Source: Paenibacillus sp. PCH8 | Lineage (GTDB): Bacteria; Bacillota; Bacilli; Paenibacillales; Paenibacillaceae | Direction of reading: 5' to 3' | Assembly: GCF_002968835.1 (NCBI RefSeq) | Contig: NZ_PKQK01000005.1 | Coordinates: 186,001 to 250,000 of the forward strand | DNA: 64,000 nucleotides | Part shown: positions 34,752 through 43,488 of the stretch, in pieces | Layout: each line of letters starts with the position of its first letter | Numbering within the stretch: position 1 is the first letter of the stretch | Program-made: the position numbers and the translations under genes | The notes under the pieces: generated by a model | Databases searched by the model: none | What the model was told of the DNA's origin: nothing | Seen by the model: the letters and a program-made list of their open reading frames with translations, nothing else

Positions 34752-35142
34752 CTTTGGATTGAGGTTGATCTTTGCTCTTATGCAACACGAAGTACGCGCA
34801 GCCAAAGTTACAATATTCATTGATGTAATCCACCATGCTTGAGATCGTGGAATCCTTTGTTGCTTTGGGGTGGTTATCGCGGTAAAAACCTTTTAACCGC
34901 AACTGACTGTATCCCCAGTCCCCGATAATATAATCATAACGCTCCAGCACTTCACTGTAACGATCACGAAAGACCTCTGGATTCCAGCCCTCTTTGTGAT
35001 TCTGTACGATTTCATAATTTTTCCCACCGATTTGTACAATGACGGGTTCTTTGGGTGTCTCCTCAACCAATTCCTGAACGGGTTCGTGAACCTGTTCCTC
35101 CGTCTGTTCCTGAATCTGTTCTGTAATTTTATCTTCTTCCAA
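34735..35142 (-). CDS. yutD: YutD family protein
   Basis: This protein of about 135 residues has an acidic, Gln/Glu/Val-rich N-terminal 40 residues (EQIQEQTEEQVHEPVQELVE) and a conserved C-terminal domain of the YutD/DUF1027 family: NYEIVQNHKEGWNPEVFRDRY, YIIGDWGYSQLRLKGFY and YCNFGCAYFVLHK are the recognisable blocks. The function is unknown. It directly follows lipA, as in Bacillus. The TTG at 35142 is chosen because GGAGGAG is seven bases upstream; a GTG/ATG pair at 35160/35157 overlaps the lipA stop and lacks a site. The acidic extension is longer than I expect for the family. Confidence 0.82.
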   Translation of the reverse strand: MEEDKITEQIQEQTEEQVHEPVQELVEETPKEPVIVQIGGKNYEIVQNHKEGWNPEVFRDRYSEVLERYDYIIGDWGYSQLRLKGFYRDNHPKATKDSTISSMVDYINEYCNFGCAYFVLHKSKDQPQSKAKSGS

Positions 35143-35156
35143 TCCAGACTCCTCCA

Positions 35157-36056
35157 TCACGCATGTGTTGCCGCCTGTTCCGCATGTTGGGTAGCAGATT
35201 TCACCTGTTCATGCGCACGATAGGAGCTGCGTACCATCGGGGCAGATTCGACGTGGCTGAATCCACGTTTCAACCCTTCCTGTTTCAGTGCAGCGAACTC
35301 CTCTGGCGGATAGTACTTTTCAACATACAGATGTTTCTCCGATGGCTGCAAATATTGACCAATCGTCATAATATCACAGTTCACCGCACGAAGATCATCC
35401 ATCGTTTGCAAAATTTCATTATATTCCTCACCCACACCAAGCATAATGCTTGATTTCGTTGGGATGTCAGGTTGCATTTCTTTGGCACGAGCAAGCAGCT
35501 CCAGTGAACGTCTGTATTTCGCCTTAGCACGTACTTTGTCTGACAACCGCTCAACCGTCTCAATGTTGTGATTCAGAATATCCGGTTTGGCATCCATCAC
35601 AATCTGCAGGGATTCGCGATCACCCAGAAAGTCCGGAATGAGTACTTCAACACTGCATAGTGGCAATCTCTGCCGCACAGCCTTTACCGTCTCGGCAAAG
35701 ATCGTAGCTCCCCCATCTTTCAGGTCGTCTCGAGCTACACTTGTAATGACACAGTGTTGCAGATTCATCTGTTCTGATGCTTCTGCCACTCGTTCTGGTT
35801 CCTGCAAATCAAGCTCCGTTGGCAAGCCTGTAGTTACCGCGCAAAAACGGCATGCCCTGGTGCAAATGTCGCCCAAAATCATAAAAGTGGCCGTTCGATT
35901 GGCCCAGCATTCATAAATATTCGGACACCGCGCTTCCTCACATACGGTATGTAGCGTTTTGGAACGCATCATTGTTTTCATTTCCTGATAGTTATCGCCG
36001 GTTGTCAATTTGATCCGAATCCAATCCGGTTTCGGCTCTTTAACACGTTTAGCCAA
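35157..36056 (-). CDS. lipA: Lipoyl synthase
   Basis: This 299-residue radical-SAM enzyme inserts two sulfurs into octanoyl groups on lipoyl domains. Both [4Fe-4S] sites are visible: the auxiliary cluster CEEARCPNIYEC near residue 38 and the SAM cluster CTRACRFC near 70. The C-terminal RSSYRAHEQ supplies the conserved Arg-Ser-Ser motif. The start is the TTG at 36056 (MAKRVKEPKPDWI), eight bases after GAAGG, giving the usual family length; the open frame reaches 41 codons further upstream without a site. Next downstream is yutD, with lytH divergent, as in Bacillus. Confidence 0.95.
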   Translation of the reverse strand: MAKRVKEPKPDWIRIKLTTGDNYQEMKTMMRSKTLHTVCEEARCPNIYECWANRTATFMILGDICTRACRFCAVTTGLPTELDLQEPERVAEASEQMNLQHCVITSVARDDLKDGGATIFAETVKAVRQRLPLCSVEVLIPDFLGDRESLQIVMDAKPDILNHNIETVERLSDKVRAKAKYRRSLELLARAKEMQPDIPTKSSIMLGVGEEYNEILQTMDDLRAVNCDIMTIGQYLQPSEKHLYVEKYYPPEEFAALKQEGLKRGFSHVESAPMVRSSYRAHEQVKSATQHAEQAATHA

Positions 36057-36298
36057 TGCATAAACCTTCTTTCTACTGAAGTTAGGCTGTTGCTCGGAAC
36101 ATATTATACCATGAAAGCGCTGGAAAAACCCCAATTTGTCACATCTTGTGCATTCAAGCCTTACATGCATATTTTGCATATTTGGATTTATGCCAAAGCC
36201 TTACATGGATAAAATCAGGTCTTTTGAAGAACGATAGGATATAGCTTGGTTTAACGGGCACCATGTGCATCATCTTAATGGAAAGGGGTTGCTTCCCT

Positions 36299-37369
36299 GT
36301 GCTACAACGCACGACCTTCTTCAATACGTATCGCTTTTGGATCAAAACATTACTTGCAGGTACTCTGCTTCTCCCGTTCTTGCCTGTTGATGTGTACGGT
36401 GAACCCATCACGACGAATTCCAACCCACAGGTAGCTGAGCTAAAGCCGGCAGAAATCTACGTAGCACGTCGGCATCTCTATGAGAGCATTGGTCAGATGA
36501 CTCAGATTCCCTGGTACAGACTGGCCGCAATTGACCAGTATGAACGGACGATCACCCGCGCACATCCGAAGGACCGCAAGCATCCAGAGCGGCTTACCGG
36601 TATTTTCATGACCTCTCCGGCATGGAGAGGATGGCTTAACCCGGATGAGGCGGATCAACAGCCGAACTCCATTCTTTTTTTCAACGGATATGGACGTGAT
36701 GGTTCAGGAGACGGTATAGCGGATGCCAATAATGATCAGGATGTGCTGTACAGTATGGCTTCTGTTATTCAGGGTTACGGGAACAAACAAGAGGACTTCA
36801 ACATTGCCTTGTGGGAATATTACCACAACTCCCGAGCAGTACAACGGATACAGCAATTCGCGAAGTTATATGAGCATTTTGACAATCTGGATCTATTTGG
36901 ACATGCCTTTCCGGTGCCGCTCGGAAACAACTACTCCTATCGTAGCACCTGGGGTACGAAACGAAGCTGGGGCGGCTATCGCATTCATGAGGGAACCGAC
37001 ATCTTCGCTCCACATGGCCTGCCTGTACGCAGCACCTGTTATGGAGTCGTAGAAATCAAAGGCTGGAACCCGTTTGGCGGCTGGCGCATCGGAATACGCG
37101 ATTTGAACAACCATTATCATTACTACGCCCATCTGTCGGGTTTTGACAAAAGTGCACATATTGGTGAAGTTGTCACTCCAGGCCAAGTCGTCGGATGGGT
37201 TGGCAGCTCGGGTTACGGAAAACCGGGGACACAGGGCAAATTCCCTCCGCATCTTCATTACGGAATCTACCGGGATAGCGGTCTCCATGAATGGTCGTTC
37301 GACCCTTACCCGCTTCTGAAACATTGGGAACGGGAGGAACGCAGACAGAAGAATACGAAAAGTAAATAA
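36299..37369 (+). CDS. lytH: M23 peptidase, LytH-like L-Ala-D-Glu endopeptidase
   Basis: This 356-residue exported cell-wall peptidase has a signal peptide (FWIKTLLAGTLLLPFLPVDVYG), a helical middle region including ANNDQDVLYSMASVIQGYG, and a C-terminal LytM domain with zinc ligands and catalytic His in HEGTDIFAPHG, HYYAHLSGF and HLHYGIY. Bacillus LytH, made under sigma-K in the mother cell, trims tetrapeptides in spore cortex; the position next to lipA and near yunB supports orthology. The GTG at 36299 is chosen as start (AGGGG ten bases upstream); upstream ATGs lack a site. Coding-like sequence continues in frame after the stop (see findings). Confidence 0.85.
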   Translation: MLQRTTFFNTYRFWIKTLLAGTLLLPFLPVDVYGEPITTNSNPQVAELKPAEIYVARRHLYESIGQMTQIPWYRLAAIDQYERTITRAHPKDRKHPERLTGIFMTSPAWRGWLNPDEADQQPNSILFFNGYGRDGSGDGIADANNDQDVLYSMASVIQGYGNKQEDFNIALWEYYHNSRAVQRIQQFAKLYEHFDNLDLFGHAFPVPLGNNYSYRSTWGTKRSWGGYRIHEGTDIFAPHGLPVRSTCYGVVEIKGWNPFGGWRIGIRDLNNHYHYYAHLSGFDKSAHIGEVVTPGQVVGWVGSSGYGKPGTQGKFPPHLHYGIYRDSGLHEWSFDPYPLLKHWEREERRQKNTKSK

Positions 37370-37492
37370 GACGAGAATTTCGAGTCTGTGCATGCGGTAG
37401 AGCATAATGGGTATGAATTAGACCGAGGTGCATACGTGGTTTACGATGGGCAAATTCAGTATCACCGGCTTGATGCATGATCGACATTCATA

Positions 37493-37624
37493 AGGGGGCT
37501 GTCTCAAAAGCACTACAAAAGAATAGGGATGAAAAACCATAACATCCACGCATGAAAAAGGGACGAAGCAGAGAAATATTCTGCCTTGTCCCTTTGTGTT
37601 TTGTTGTTGAAATTTTCGGAAATT
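37493..37624 (-). repeat. MITE-like element, copy 2
   Basis: It is the inverse of the element at 24366, very similar over about 120 bases: GGGGCTGTCTCAAAAG at one end, the shared ACATCCACGCATGAAAAAGG segment, and the GGGACGAAGCAGA / TCTGCCTTGTCCC hairpin. The other end (TTTTCGGAAATTCC) is degraded compared with copy 1. It lies 120 bases past the lytH stop and could terminate its transcript. Confidence 0.7.
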
Positions 37625-37680
37625 CCACTTTATAATCTATCTCCACATGAACTCCAGCAGATGATTCGAGCATTTTGGCT

Positions 37681-37823
37681 AACGAACTGAGGTGACGCTA
37701 TGGGGTACATTTCAGTTCATTTGAAAATGTAACGAATCGGAGGCGCGCTATTTTCATGTTTTATGCGTGTATTCGCCTTTAATCGCAGTTTTCGGATGAA
37801 ATAGCGTCGCTGAGATTCGTTAC
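37681..37823. repeat. Three-arm repeat with long inverted repeat
   Basis: Arms at 37729-37753 and 37798-37823 are inverted copies (20 of 25 positions, GTAACGAATC...GCTATTT), and a third related arm is at 37681-37702 (AACGAACTGAGGTGACGCTA). The recurring core is TAACGAA-(T/C)-N-(A/C)AG-N-GACGCTAT. It fills most of the gap before the RidA gene; no coding frame is seen. Confidence 0.55.
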
Positions 37824-37926
37824 GTTTATCACCTCTCCAAAATCACTAAAATAAGGCGTGTGTGATCCGTTAGCACATGGCATGGCTCTCTAAATGGCTA
37901 ACCTCTGGATGAAGTATATTTGATTA

Positions 37927-38325
37927 CTATACTTTTGCTGCCCAAATCTCGATTTCAATTTTAATCTCGGGCAGACCTAATTCCGTAATATATCCAATCG
38001 TCATCGCAGGATACTCACGACTGAATAATTGTCCCCACTCCGCATATAAGAAATCCCAGTCTATTTTCTCCGTTGCCCATACGTTCACTTTAATAATATG
38101 TTCAGCATCCAAACCCTCAGATTCCAAAACAGTTCTGATATTGCTAAATGTATTGGTAACTTGTTCATTCAGACTGTCGGGAAATTGTCCACTGATATCT
38201 GCTCCAATCTGCCCCGATGTCACGAATAACTCTGCATTCCTCGGAATTCTTGTAATATGCGTATAATTCCCTACGGGTGCTGGCATATTCGATGGATTTT
38301 TTCTGGTGATCTTATCGTTCTTCAT
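37927..38325 (-). CDS. RidA/YjgF-family protein
   Basis: This 132-residue protein has the RidA fold signs: LFVTSGQIGADISGQFPDSL near residue 33, QVTNTFSNIRTVLESEG and a C-terminal LGLPEIKIEIEIWAAKV. RidA deaminates reactive enamine/imine intermediates; the catalytic Arg, normally about 105 in the [VI]R[VA]PxLP-type motif, is not obvious here, so it may belong to a branch without classic RidA activity (YjgF/Rid2-7). ATG at 38325 follows GAGG at 8 bases; the ATG at 38331 is part of the spacer. It is monocistronic. In the 280-base gap upstream, a 21-codon frame (38414-38479) behind GGGAGGAG is seen but not called. Confidence 0.8.
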   Translation of the reverse strand: MKNDKITRKNPSNMPAPVGNYTHITRIPRNAELFVTSGQIGADISGQFPDSLNEQVTNTFSNIRTVLESEGLDAEHIIKVNVWATEKIDWDFLYAEWGQLFSREYPAMTIGYITELGLPEIKIEIEIWAAKV

Positions 38326-38605
38326 GTTCATTACCTCGTCATTCTTAAGATTTTTCTACGGTATTCCCTCATTTTCATCCCCATTTGGGCAGACTTCACC
38401 CTTGGACTAGATTCTAGAAAAAGACCGCAGTGGAGTATCCATATCCCGAAGATATAAACGCAAGTGATTTTTTCTTCATGATTGGATGCTCCTCCCTTCT
38501 TAGATGACAAGATTCTCTTGATTACTAAATTATATTCAAAAACATATCATGGGTCAAACTCATCCCTCATTTTCGTTTCTCATTTTTTCATAAATGTTAA
38601 TCGAA

Positions 38606-39484
38606 TTATGGGTGCGTATCCTTATTAAGCTGCGGGCCGCTGTCCACATCAGGCAGATCTGGCTCGAATTCAAGTTCGTTCCCATGCAAGCTATCTGCCG
38701 GGGCCTGTTGCTGGTCCTGGCTTTGGGGATTAGAAGTCACTCCGTTACCGCTCGATGCACCCGTCTGACCTGATGGCAGCGCAATAGTCGGAGCATTACT
38801 ACCGTTACTGCCCACTGGCTCACCCTGATTATCGTAATAATACATCGGTACATCCCCAACAACCAGTAGATAGGAAATGGGTATTTCCGTATCAACCGTT
38901 TCGGGTTCCATGTCGAAGGGCACCACTACAGCAACCTCGGCAATGATATGAATGTACACTTCCACTAGAATCATGTTGATGCCCGCATTCTGCTGACGGG
39001 TGTTCAGATCCACTTTGACAGCGCCCTGAGGTTCAATACGAACCGGTATACTTGGACCAAATGAAGCCAACACCGGGCTGCCTAGCGCCTGACCAAGCGG
39101 AATTTTTTCTTTCAACATATGCACATTCTGCAGTGTGGATTGCACAATATTCATTGTACTTGCGGTGATTCGCATATGCTCGTTGTAGTTTAACATGAAC
39201 CCGGACACTTTCCCGGAGGTATCCGTCTTCCAGTCAATCAACCCCTCGTTGGACTTTCCATCTGCAACCTGCGCTGTAATCGCCTTGTTGATCGCTTCTG
39301 TCGCAATCTGCTTCACTCTGATCTTGGCTAGATGCATAATGGGCGGCTTCATTTTCTTATCTACATAGGCGAAACCCTGCATTAAACAAAACACGGTCAC
39401 CAATAAAATGATCAACCACATTCTGCGCTTGCCACTAGGCTTCTTAGGATGTCGTCTCCGGCTGTGCCATCTTCTTCTCATCAT
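38606..39484 (-). CDS. yunB: Sporulation protein YunB
   Basis: This 292-residue protein has a very basic N-terminus (MMRRRWHSRRRHPKKPSGKRR), one membrane anchor (MWLIILLVTVFCLMQGFAYV), and an extracytoplasmic domain with the YunB features: IRVKQIATEAINKAI, IDWKTDTSGKVSGFMLNY region, and LGQALGSPVLASFGPSIPV. The C-terminal 70 residues are a low-complexity Gly/Ser/Gln/Pro tail that is probably disordered and looks lineage-specific. YunB is a sigma-E-dependent protein required for normal spores. The ATG follows GGGGAGGG. The lipA-yutD/lytH/yunB grouping is as in Bacillus, but here RidA and repeats are inserted between lytH and yunB. Confidence 0.87.
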   Translation of the reverse strand: MMRRRWHSRRRHPKKPSGKRRMWLIILLVTVFCLMQGFAYVDKKMKPPIMHLAKIRVKQIATEAINKAITAQVADGKSNEGLIDWKTDTSGKVSGFMLNYNEHMRITASTMNIVQSTLQNVHMLKEKIPLGQALGSPVLASFGPSIPVRIEPQGAVKVDLNTRQQNAGINMILVEVYIHIIAEVAVVVPFDMEPETVDTEIPISYLLVVGDVPMYYYDNQGEPVGSNGSNAPTIALPSGQTGASSGNGVTSNPQSQDQQQAPADSLHGNELEFEPDLPDVDSGPQLNKDTHP

Positions 39485-39650
39485 CGAAGTGTCCCTCCCC
39501 TACGGGATGAGCTATAGGCTATATGTTATCCATATGCACCATTGTCCCGAAAAAGAAGGACAGCACCCAGACGCTGGACAGAAACTAATCAACGTCAAAT
39601 CAGAACAACCAGCCACTTGGCTACACCGGATTATACGAAAACAGTAAATA

Positions 39651-39706
39651 CAAAAAACCTCCCACCCGCAAATTAATCTGCACAGGCGAAAGGCTTTGTT
39701 TTCAGA
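39651..39706 (-). terminator. Possible gnd terminator
   Basis: On the minus strand an imperfect stem (CCTTTCGCCTGTGCA with TGCGGGTGGGAGG) is followed by TTTTTTG. It is 40 bases past the gnd stop. Confidence 0.5.
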
Positions 39707-39743
39707 CTCCCCGAAGACCGGGTAATCATTCAATAGGTTATTT

Positions 39744-40637
39744 TTAGTTTTTCTCTACAGCGTGACCGCCAAATTCGTTACGCAACGCAGCTACCACTTT
39801 ACCTGTGAACGTGTCTGTTTCCAGGGAACGGTAACGCATTAGTAAGGACATCGCGATAACCGGTGTTGCTGTTTGAAGGTCAAATGCTGTTTCTACTGTC
39901 CAACGTCCTTCACCAGAGGAATGCATAACGCCTTTGATTTCATCAAGGTTGGCATCTTTGGAGAAGGCACGTTCTGTCAGATCCATCAACCAAGAACGGA
40001 TAACGGAACCGTTGTTCCATACGCGAGCCACTTGTTCGAAGTCGAAATCAAATCCACTTTTCTCCAATACGTCAAAACCTTCACCGATGGATGCCATCAT
40101 ACCGTACTCGATACCATTGTGAACCATTTTGAGGAAGTGACCACTACCTGCTTTACCTGCATACAGATAGCCGTTCTCCACAGAAGTGTCCTTGAATGCT
40201 GGCTCAACAATTGCCCAAGCTTCCGGGTCGCCACCAATCATGTAACATGCGCCATTCCGTGCGCCTTCCATACCACCGGAAGTACCTGCATCCATGTAGT
40301 GAATGCCTTTAGGTTTCATCTCTTCGTAACGACGAATGGACTCTTTGTAGTGGGAGTTACCCGCTTCAATGATAATGTCGCCTTTGGAGAGCAGCGGGCT
40401 TACTTCTGCCAGCACCGCATCAACTACATTGTGAGGAACCATAATCCACAGTACGCGTGGGGATTCGAGGGAAGCCACCATCTCTGCGTAGGAAGTTACG
40501 CCTTCAGCGCCGTATTCTTTCATTTCTTTTACCGCTTCAGCATTCAGGTCAAAAGCAACCACTTCGTGTTTGTGATCAATCAGGTTTCTTCCGAGGTTTA
40601 ATCCCATTTTTCCTAATCCGACGAGTCCAAGTTTCAT
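39744..40637 (-). CDS. gnd: 6-phosphogluconate dehydrogenase (decarboxylating), short NAD-type
   Basis: This 297-residue enzyme converts 6-phosphogluconate to ribulose 5-phosphate and CO2. The Rossmann motif GLGKMGLNLGRNL is at the start; DAGTSGGMEGARNG near residue 120 and the catalytic Lys-containing GSGHFLKMVHNGIEYGMM near 165 are the family blocks. The chain is about 170 residues shorter than the NADP-dependent GndA class and matches the YqeC/short type, for which NAD+ use is known in several bacteria. The ATG at 40637 follows ACAGGAGG. It lies next to zwf (same strand, 500 bases upstream), so both oxidative pentose phosphate dehydrogenases are here. Confidence 0.92.
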   Translation of the reverse strand: MKLGLVGLGKMGLNLGRNLIDHKHEVVAFDLNAEAVKEMKEYGAEGVTSYAEMVASLESPRVLWIMVPHNVVDAVLAEVSPLLSKGDIIIEAGNSHYKESIRRYEEMKPKGIHYMDAGTSGGMEGARNGACYMIGGDPEAWAIVEPAFKDTSVENGYLYAGKAGSGHFLKMVHNGIEYGMMASIGEGFDVLEKSGFDFDFEQVARVWNNGSVIRSWLMDLTERAFSKDANLDEIKGVMHSSGEGRWTVETAFDLQTATPVIAMSLLMRYRSLETDTFTGKVVAALRNEFGGHAVEKN

Positions 40638-40718
40638 GATAAATCCTCCTGTTATGAACAATGTTTAAATTTCATCTTTGTTGCAGAGCTCTAGACCACA
40701 TTCCCGTTTCGCAGCAAC

Positions 40719-40886
40719 CGTTCCGGTTACGGATCGTTCTTTCGATCGCTGTTGTATCCAAATTTCTTTGCATCAACATTTAAATTGATGAAATTTGGAT
40801 ACAGAGGCGAAGTGTCTGCTTACGAAGTAGCTTTCTTTCAGAAAGCTTTTAGCTTTGCTTCTACAGAATCGATTCCGTCCCCTACA
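40719..40886 (-). repeat. Dispersed hairpin repeat, copy C (long form)
   Basis: The stem is a perfect 14-pair inverted repeat, TGTATCCAAATTTC (40753-40766) and GAAATTTGGATACA (40790-40803), with a second stem in its loop (CATCAA/TTGATG). On the minus strand the order is GGGGACGGAATCGATT, an extra segment of about 45 bases with its own AAAGCTTTC pairing, the stem, AACAGCGATCGAAAG, and GAACGATCCGTAACC. Both ends are shared with copy B. It fills part of the 508-base gap between zwf and gnd; a further hairpin (CTTCTGGTT/AACCGGAAG, about 40952-40975) follows. I see no gene there. Confidence 0.8.
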
Positions 40887-41145
40887 CTGCGTCGCTACTT
40901 AGGCAAAAAGCTCAGTGCGTCCGCTAATCTATATTCAAAAATTTTCACGGCCTTCTGGTTGCAATAACCGGAAGGACTTATGCAAAATTGGAACGGTATA
41001 ATGCAATAAAATTCATAGTGATACTGTGTGTATATCAGCATTTTGCATCATTCGATCCAACTTGTTTCCGCGTACAAGCTCTGGATGAATATAAGCGATT
41101 CATTCTAGATCCTGCTGGCTTGGAAAATGCTTTTGGATTTATTGC

Positions 41146-42600
41146 TTACCACCAACGATAACCGTCTTCGGCTGTCAGACGTTCTGCTGACTCTGGTCCA
41201 TGCGAACCTGCGCTGTACGTATCCAGTGGCACGCTGCCCGCTTCGAATGCTTCCTGAATTGGTTGCACCCATTGCCACGCCAGTTCAACTTCATTCCAAT
41301 GTGCGAAGAAGGTGGAATCTCCACGCATCGCATCGAAGATCAGATTCTCGTAAGCTTCAGGAACATTTCGTTCGCCAGAGTTGAACGTCATATGCATCGG
41401 TTCGACTTCACCATGGTTCAGCGGATTCTTTGCATTTAATTGAAGCGAGATACTTTCACCTGGACCAATTTCAATCGTTAGCAGGTTAGGTGCCGTAGTA
41501 TTTTCAGATTCATGACCTGTTTTGAGCGGAGCCTTGAATTCAACAACGATTCTCGTGGATTTCTCAGCCATGCGTTTACCGGTACGGATGTAAAATGGAA
41601 CCTCGCTCCAGAACGGATCATCGATCCATAGTCTTGCGGCAACATACGTCTCATTCTGAGAACCTGCTGGAATGCCAGGCTCGTCCAGATATCCAACAAC
41701 CGAATTACCTTGAAGCTCGCCAGCTCCATATTGAGCACGAACGACTTCGGATGCGATATTTTCTTTCGTCAGTGGACGAAGCGCTTCAGCAATCTTTTGT
41801 TTTTTGTATTGAATCTCTTCCGGTGTACATCGTTTTGGCAAATGTAGACCGATCATCATCAATACCTGAAGCATATGGTTTTGGAACATGTCACGAAGAG
41901 CACCACTCTGGTCGTAATACGCGGCACGCTCTTCAACACCCACCGTTTCACTTGCCGTAATCTGTACATTGGCAATATAACGGTTAGACCATAGCGCTTG
42001 AATAACCGGATTCGCGTAAGTTAGCGTTTCAATATTTTGCACCATCGGTTTGCCCAAGAAATGGTCAATGCGATAGATTTCTTCTTCTGCAAAGGTATTG
42101 CTTAGCTTTTCATTTAATTCACGCGCAGATTTCAGGTCGTGACCAAATGGTTTTTCGATAATCAGTTTTTTCCATCCTTTGGTGTTACCCAAGCCACTTT
42201 CCTGTATGTTCAATGCGATTGGTTCAAAGAATTCCGGTGCTACTGACATGTAGAACATGCGGTTTTCGGGAATATTAAGCTCTTGTTCACGTTGCTCAAC
42301 CAGCTTCAGCAGTCGAGTGTAATCCTCAAGCTTCGTATTATTCAGTGAACAATAGCGGAATGCTCCAATGAAATCACGTACTTGAGAAGCTTCTTCAGGT
42401 GTTTGTCGTGAGAATTCATGCAGCGACTTTTCAACATTCGCCTGGAAGTCTACATCAGACAATTCGCGTCGTCCAAGACCGATGACGGAGAAGGATTTTG
42501 GCATTTTCTGATCCACGTACAAGTTATATAATGCAGGGTAAATCTTGCGTTTGGCTAAATCGCCTGTTGCCCCGAACAGGACAAATGTCATTGCATCCAT
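41146..42600 (-). CDS. zwf: Glucose-6-phosphate 1-dehydrogenase
   Basis: This 484-residue enzyme oxidises glucose 6-phosphate to the lactone, making NADPH in the first step of the oxidative pentose phosphate pathway. The nucleotide site is FVLFGATGDLAKRKIYPAL near residue 6, IIEKPFGHDLKSA follows near 150, and the substrate/catalytic motif RIDHFLGK is near 175. The length is normal. The start ATG follows CACAGGAGG. The gene order zwf-gnd on one strand points to coordinated expression, though a hairpin repeat separates the two. Confidence 0.96.
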   Translation of the reverse strand: MDAMTFVLFGATGDLAKRKIYPALYNLYVDQKMPKSFSVIGLGRRELSDVDFQANVEKSLHEFSRQTPEEASQVRDFIGAFRYCSLNNTKLEDYTRLLKLVEQREQELNIPENRMFYMSVAPEFFEPIALNIQESGLGNTKGWKKLIIEKPFGHDLKSARELNEKLSNTFAEEEIYRIDHFLGKPMVQNIETLTYANPVIQALWSNRYIANVQITASETVGVEERAAYYDQSGALRDMFQNHMLQVLMMIGLHLPKRCTPEEIQYKKQKIAEALRPLTKENIASEVVRAQYGAGELQGNSVVGYLDEPGIPAGSQNETYVAARLWIDDPFWSEVPFYIRTGKRMAEKSTRIVVEFKAPLKTGHESENTTAPNLLTIEIGPGESISLQLNAKNPLNHGEVEPMHMTFNSGERNVPEAYENLIFDAMRGDSTFFAHWNEVELAWQWVQPIQEAFEAGSVPLDTYSAGSHGPESAERLTAEDGYRWW

Positions 42601-43015
42601 TGGAGTGCCTCCTGTGATCTGTGCAGTATAGTATATGATGTTGCAAAATGTTCAAATCCAAGCATGACAAAAGACGGAATAAGTGGGTATGTTGCCCGCC
42701 TAGCCTCCGTTATATCACACACCTGAATTCAACCATGGAACATTCCTTCTCTCCACAACCTTAAACCAAGGTTATAAATTGTAACCATTTGAATTAACGT
42801 TACCCATATTACACCTGTCGTCACAATTCGTCAACATTCGTGACGAACCTGTGAACCCCAGTGTTTATAGGGCTTTTATTGAATGTTAACGCTTTATGTG
42901 GTAAGTTTAATAACAATTGGTATGTGATATTTGATACATATGACTTGTGGACAAGTAGGTTACTATAAGTATACTAATGATATTATAAGTAATACTAAAC
43001 CGAAGGAGTACAATT
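42601..43015. other. Intergenic region between zwf and the HxlR regulator
   Basis: No gene is seen. Two inverted repeats stand out: TCGTCAC...GTGACGA (42818-42846) and the perfect palindrome ACTTGTGGACAAGT type sequence at 42943-42956 (ACTTGT-GG-ACAAGT, centre imperfect). The second is 60 bases before the regulator start and could be its own operator. Both could affect the divergent zwf. Confidence 0.4.
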
Positions 43016-43336
43016 ATGAGCGATGATGAGAATGCCAAGCAAATATGCGTAAAGGTGGAACAATCTTATCAGATCATTGGCCGGAAATGGGTAGCCCTCA
43101 TTATTCATACGTTAATGGAAGAACCCAAACGCTTCAGTGAGATTCACGCTTATATTCCCGATTTAAGCAAACGTGTATTGAATGAGCGAATGAAGGAATT
43201 GGAGGAAGAAGGTCTCGTGGTTCGCCATGTTGTCACAGAGCGTCCGGTTCGTACTGAATATATGTTGTCACGCAAAGGCACGGAACTGGGGAGAGCATTA
43301 AGCGCCGTGGAACATTGGGCTGATAAGTGGCTGTAA
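43016..43336 (+). CDS. HxlR-family winged-helix regulator
   Basis: This 106-residue regulator is almost all DNA-binding domain. The family pattern is present: an N-terminal Cys (KQICVKVEQSYQIIGRKW), the GRKWVALIIHTLMEEPKRFSEI helix pair (recognition region RFSEIHAYIPDLSKRVLNERM), and the wing with ERPVRTEYMLSRKG. A Cys near residue 9 is at the position used in redox-sensing members (HypR/YodB), so thiol sensing is possible. The ATG follows CGAAGGAG. It is divergent from zwf, with palindromes between. The target is not evident; self-regulation is usual. Confidence 0.85.
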   Translation: MSDDENAKQICVKVEQSYQIIGRKWVALIIHTLMEEPKRFSEIHAYIPDLSKRVLNERMKELEEEGLVVRHVVTERPVRTEYMLSRKGTELGRALSAVEHWADKWL

Positions 43337-43433
43337 CATTGAGGAAGCATAGTAACATACGTAATAACGTCATTCCAAAATTTGAATGGATACATTCAGT
43401 ATAATTTTAGAGTACGACGGGTGTCACAGACCT

Positions 43434-43477
43434 AAAAAAAGATGCCATTTCTCAATGTAATGAGACGGCATCTTTTT
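43434..43477. terminator. Bidirectional terminator
   Basis: AAAAAAAGATGCC and GGCATCTTTTT with an inner TCTCA/TGAGA pairing. It separates the HxlR gene from the converging oxidoreductase gene. Confidence 0.88.
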
Positions 43478-43488
43478 CACGTCATATA

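Noticed and set aside
36110..36126. GAAAGCGCTGG sequence resembling a cre site near lipA
   Set aside because: The right half lacks the conserved CA and several positions disagree.
38414..38479. 21-codon frame (MKKKSLAFISSGYGYSTAVFF type) behind GGGAGGAG
   Set aside because: The site is placed too far from the ATG and the peptide is too short to judge; no terminator follows.
39873..40601. Long plus-strand frame of 242 codons opposite gnd
   Set aside because: It is the antisense shadow of the conserved gnd gene, with no ribosome binding site and no protein-like motifs.
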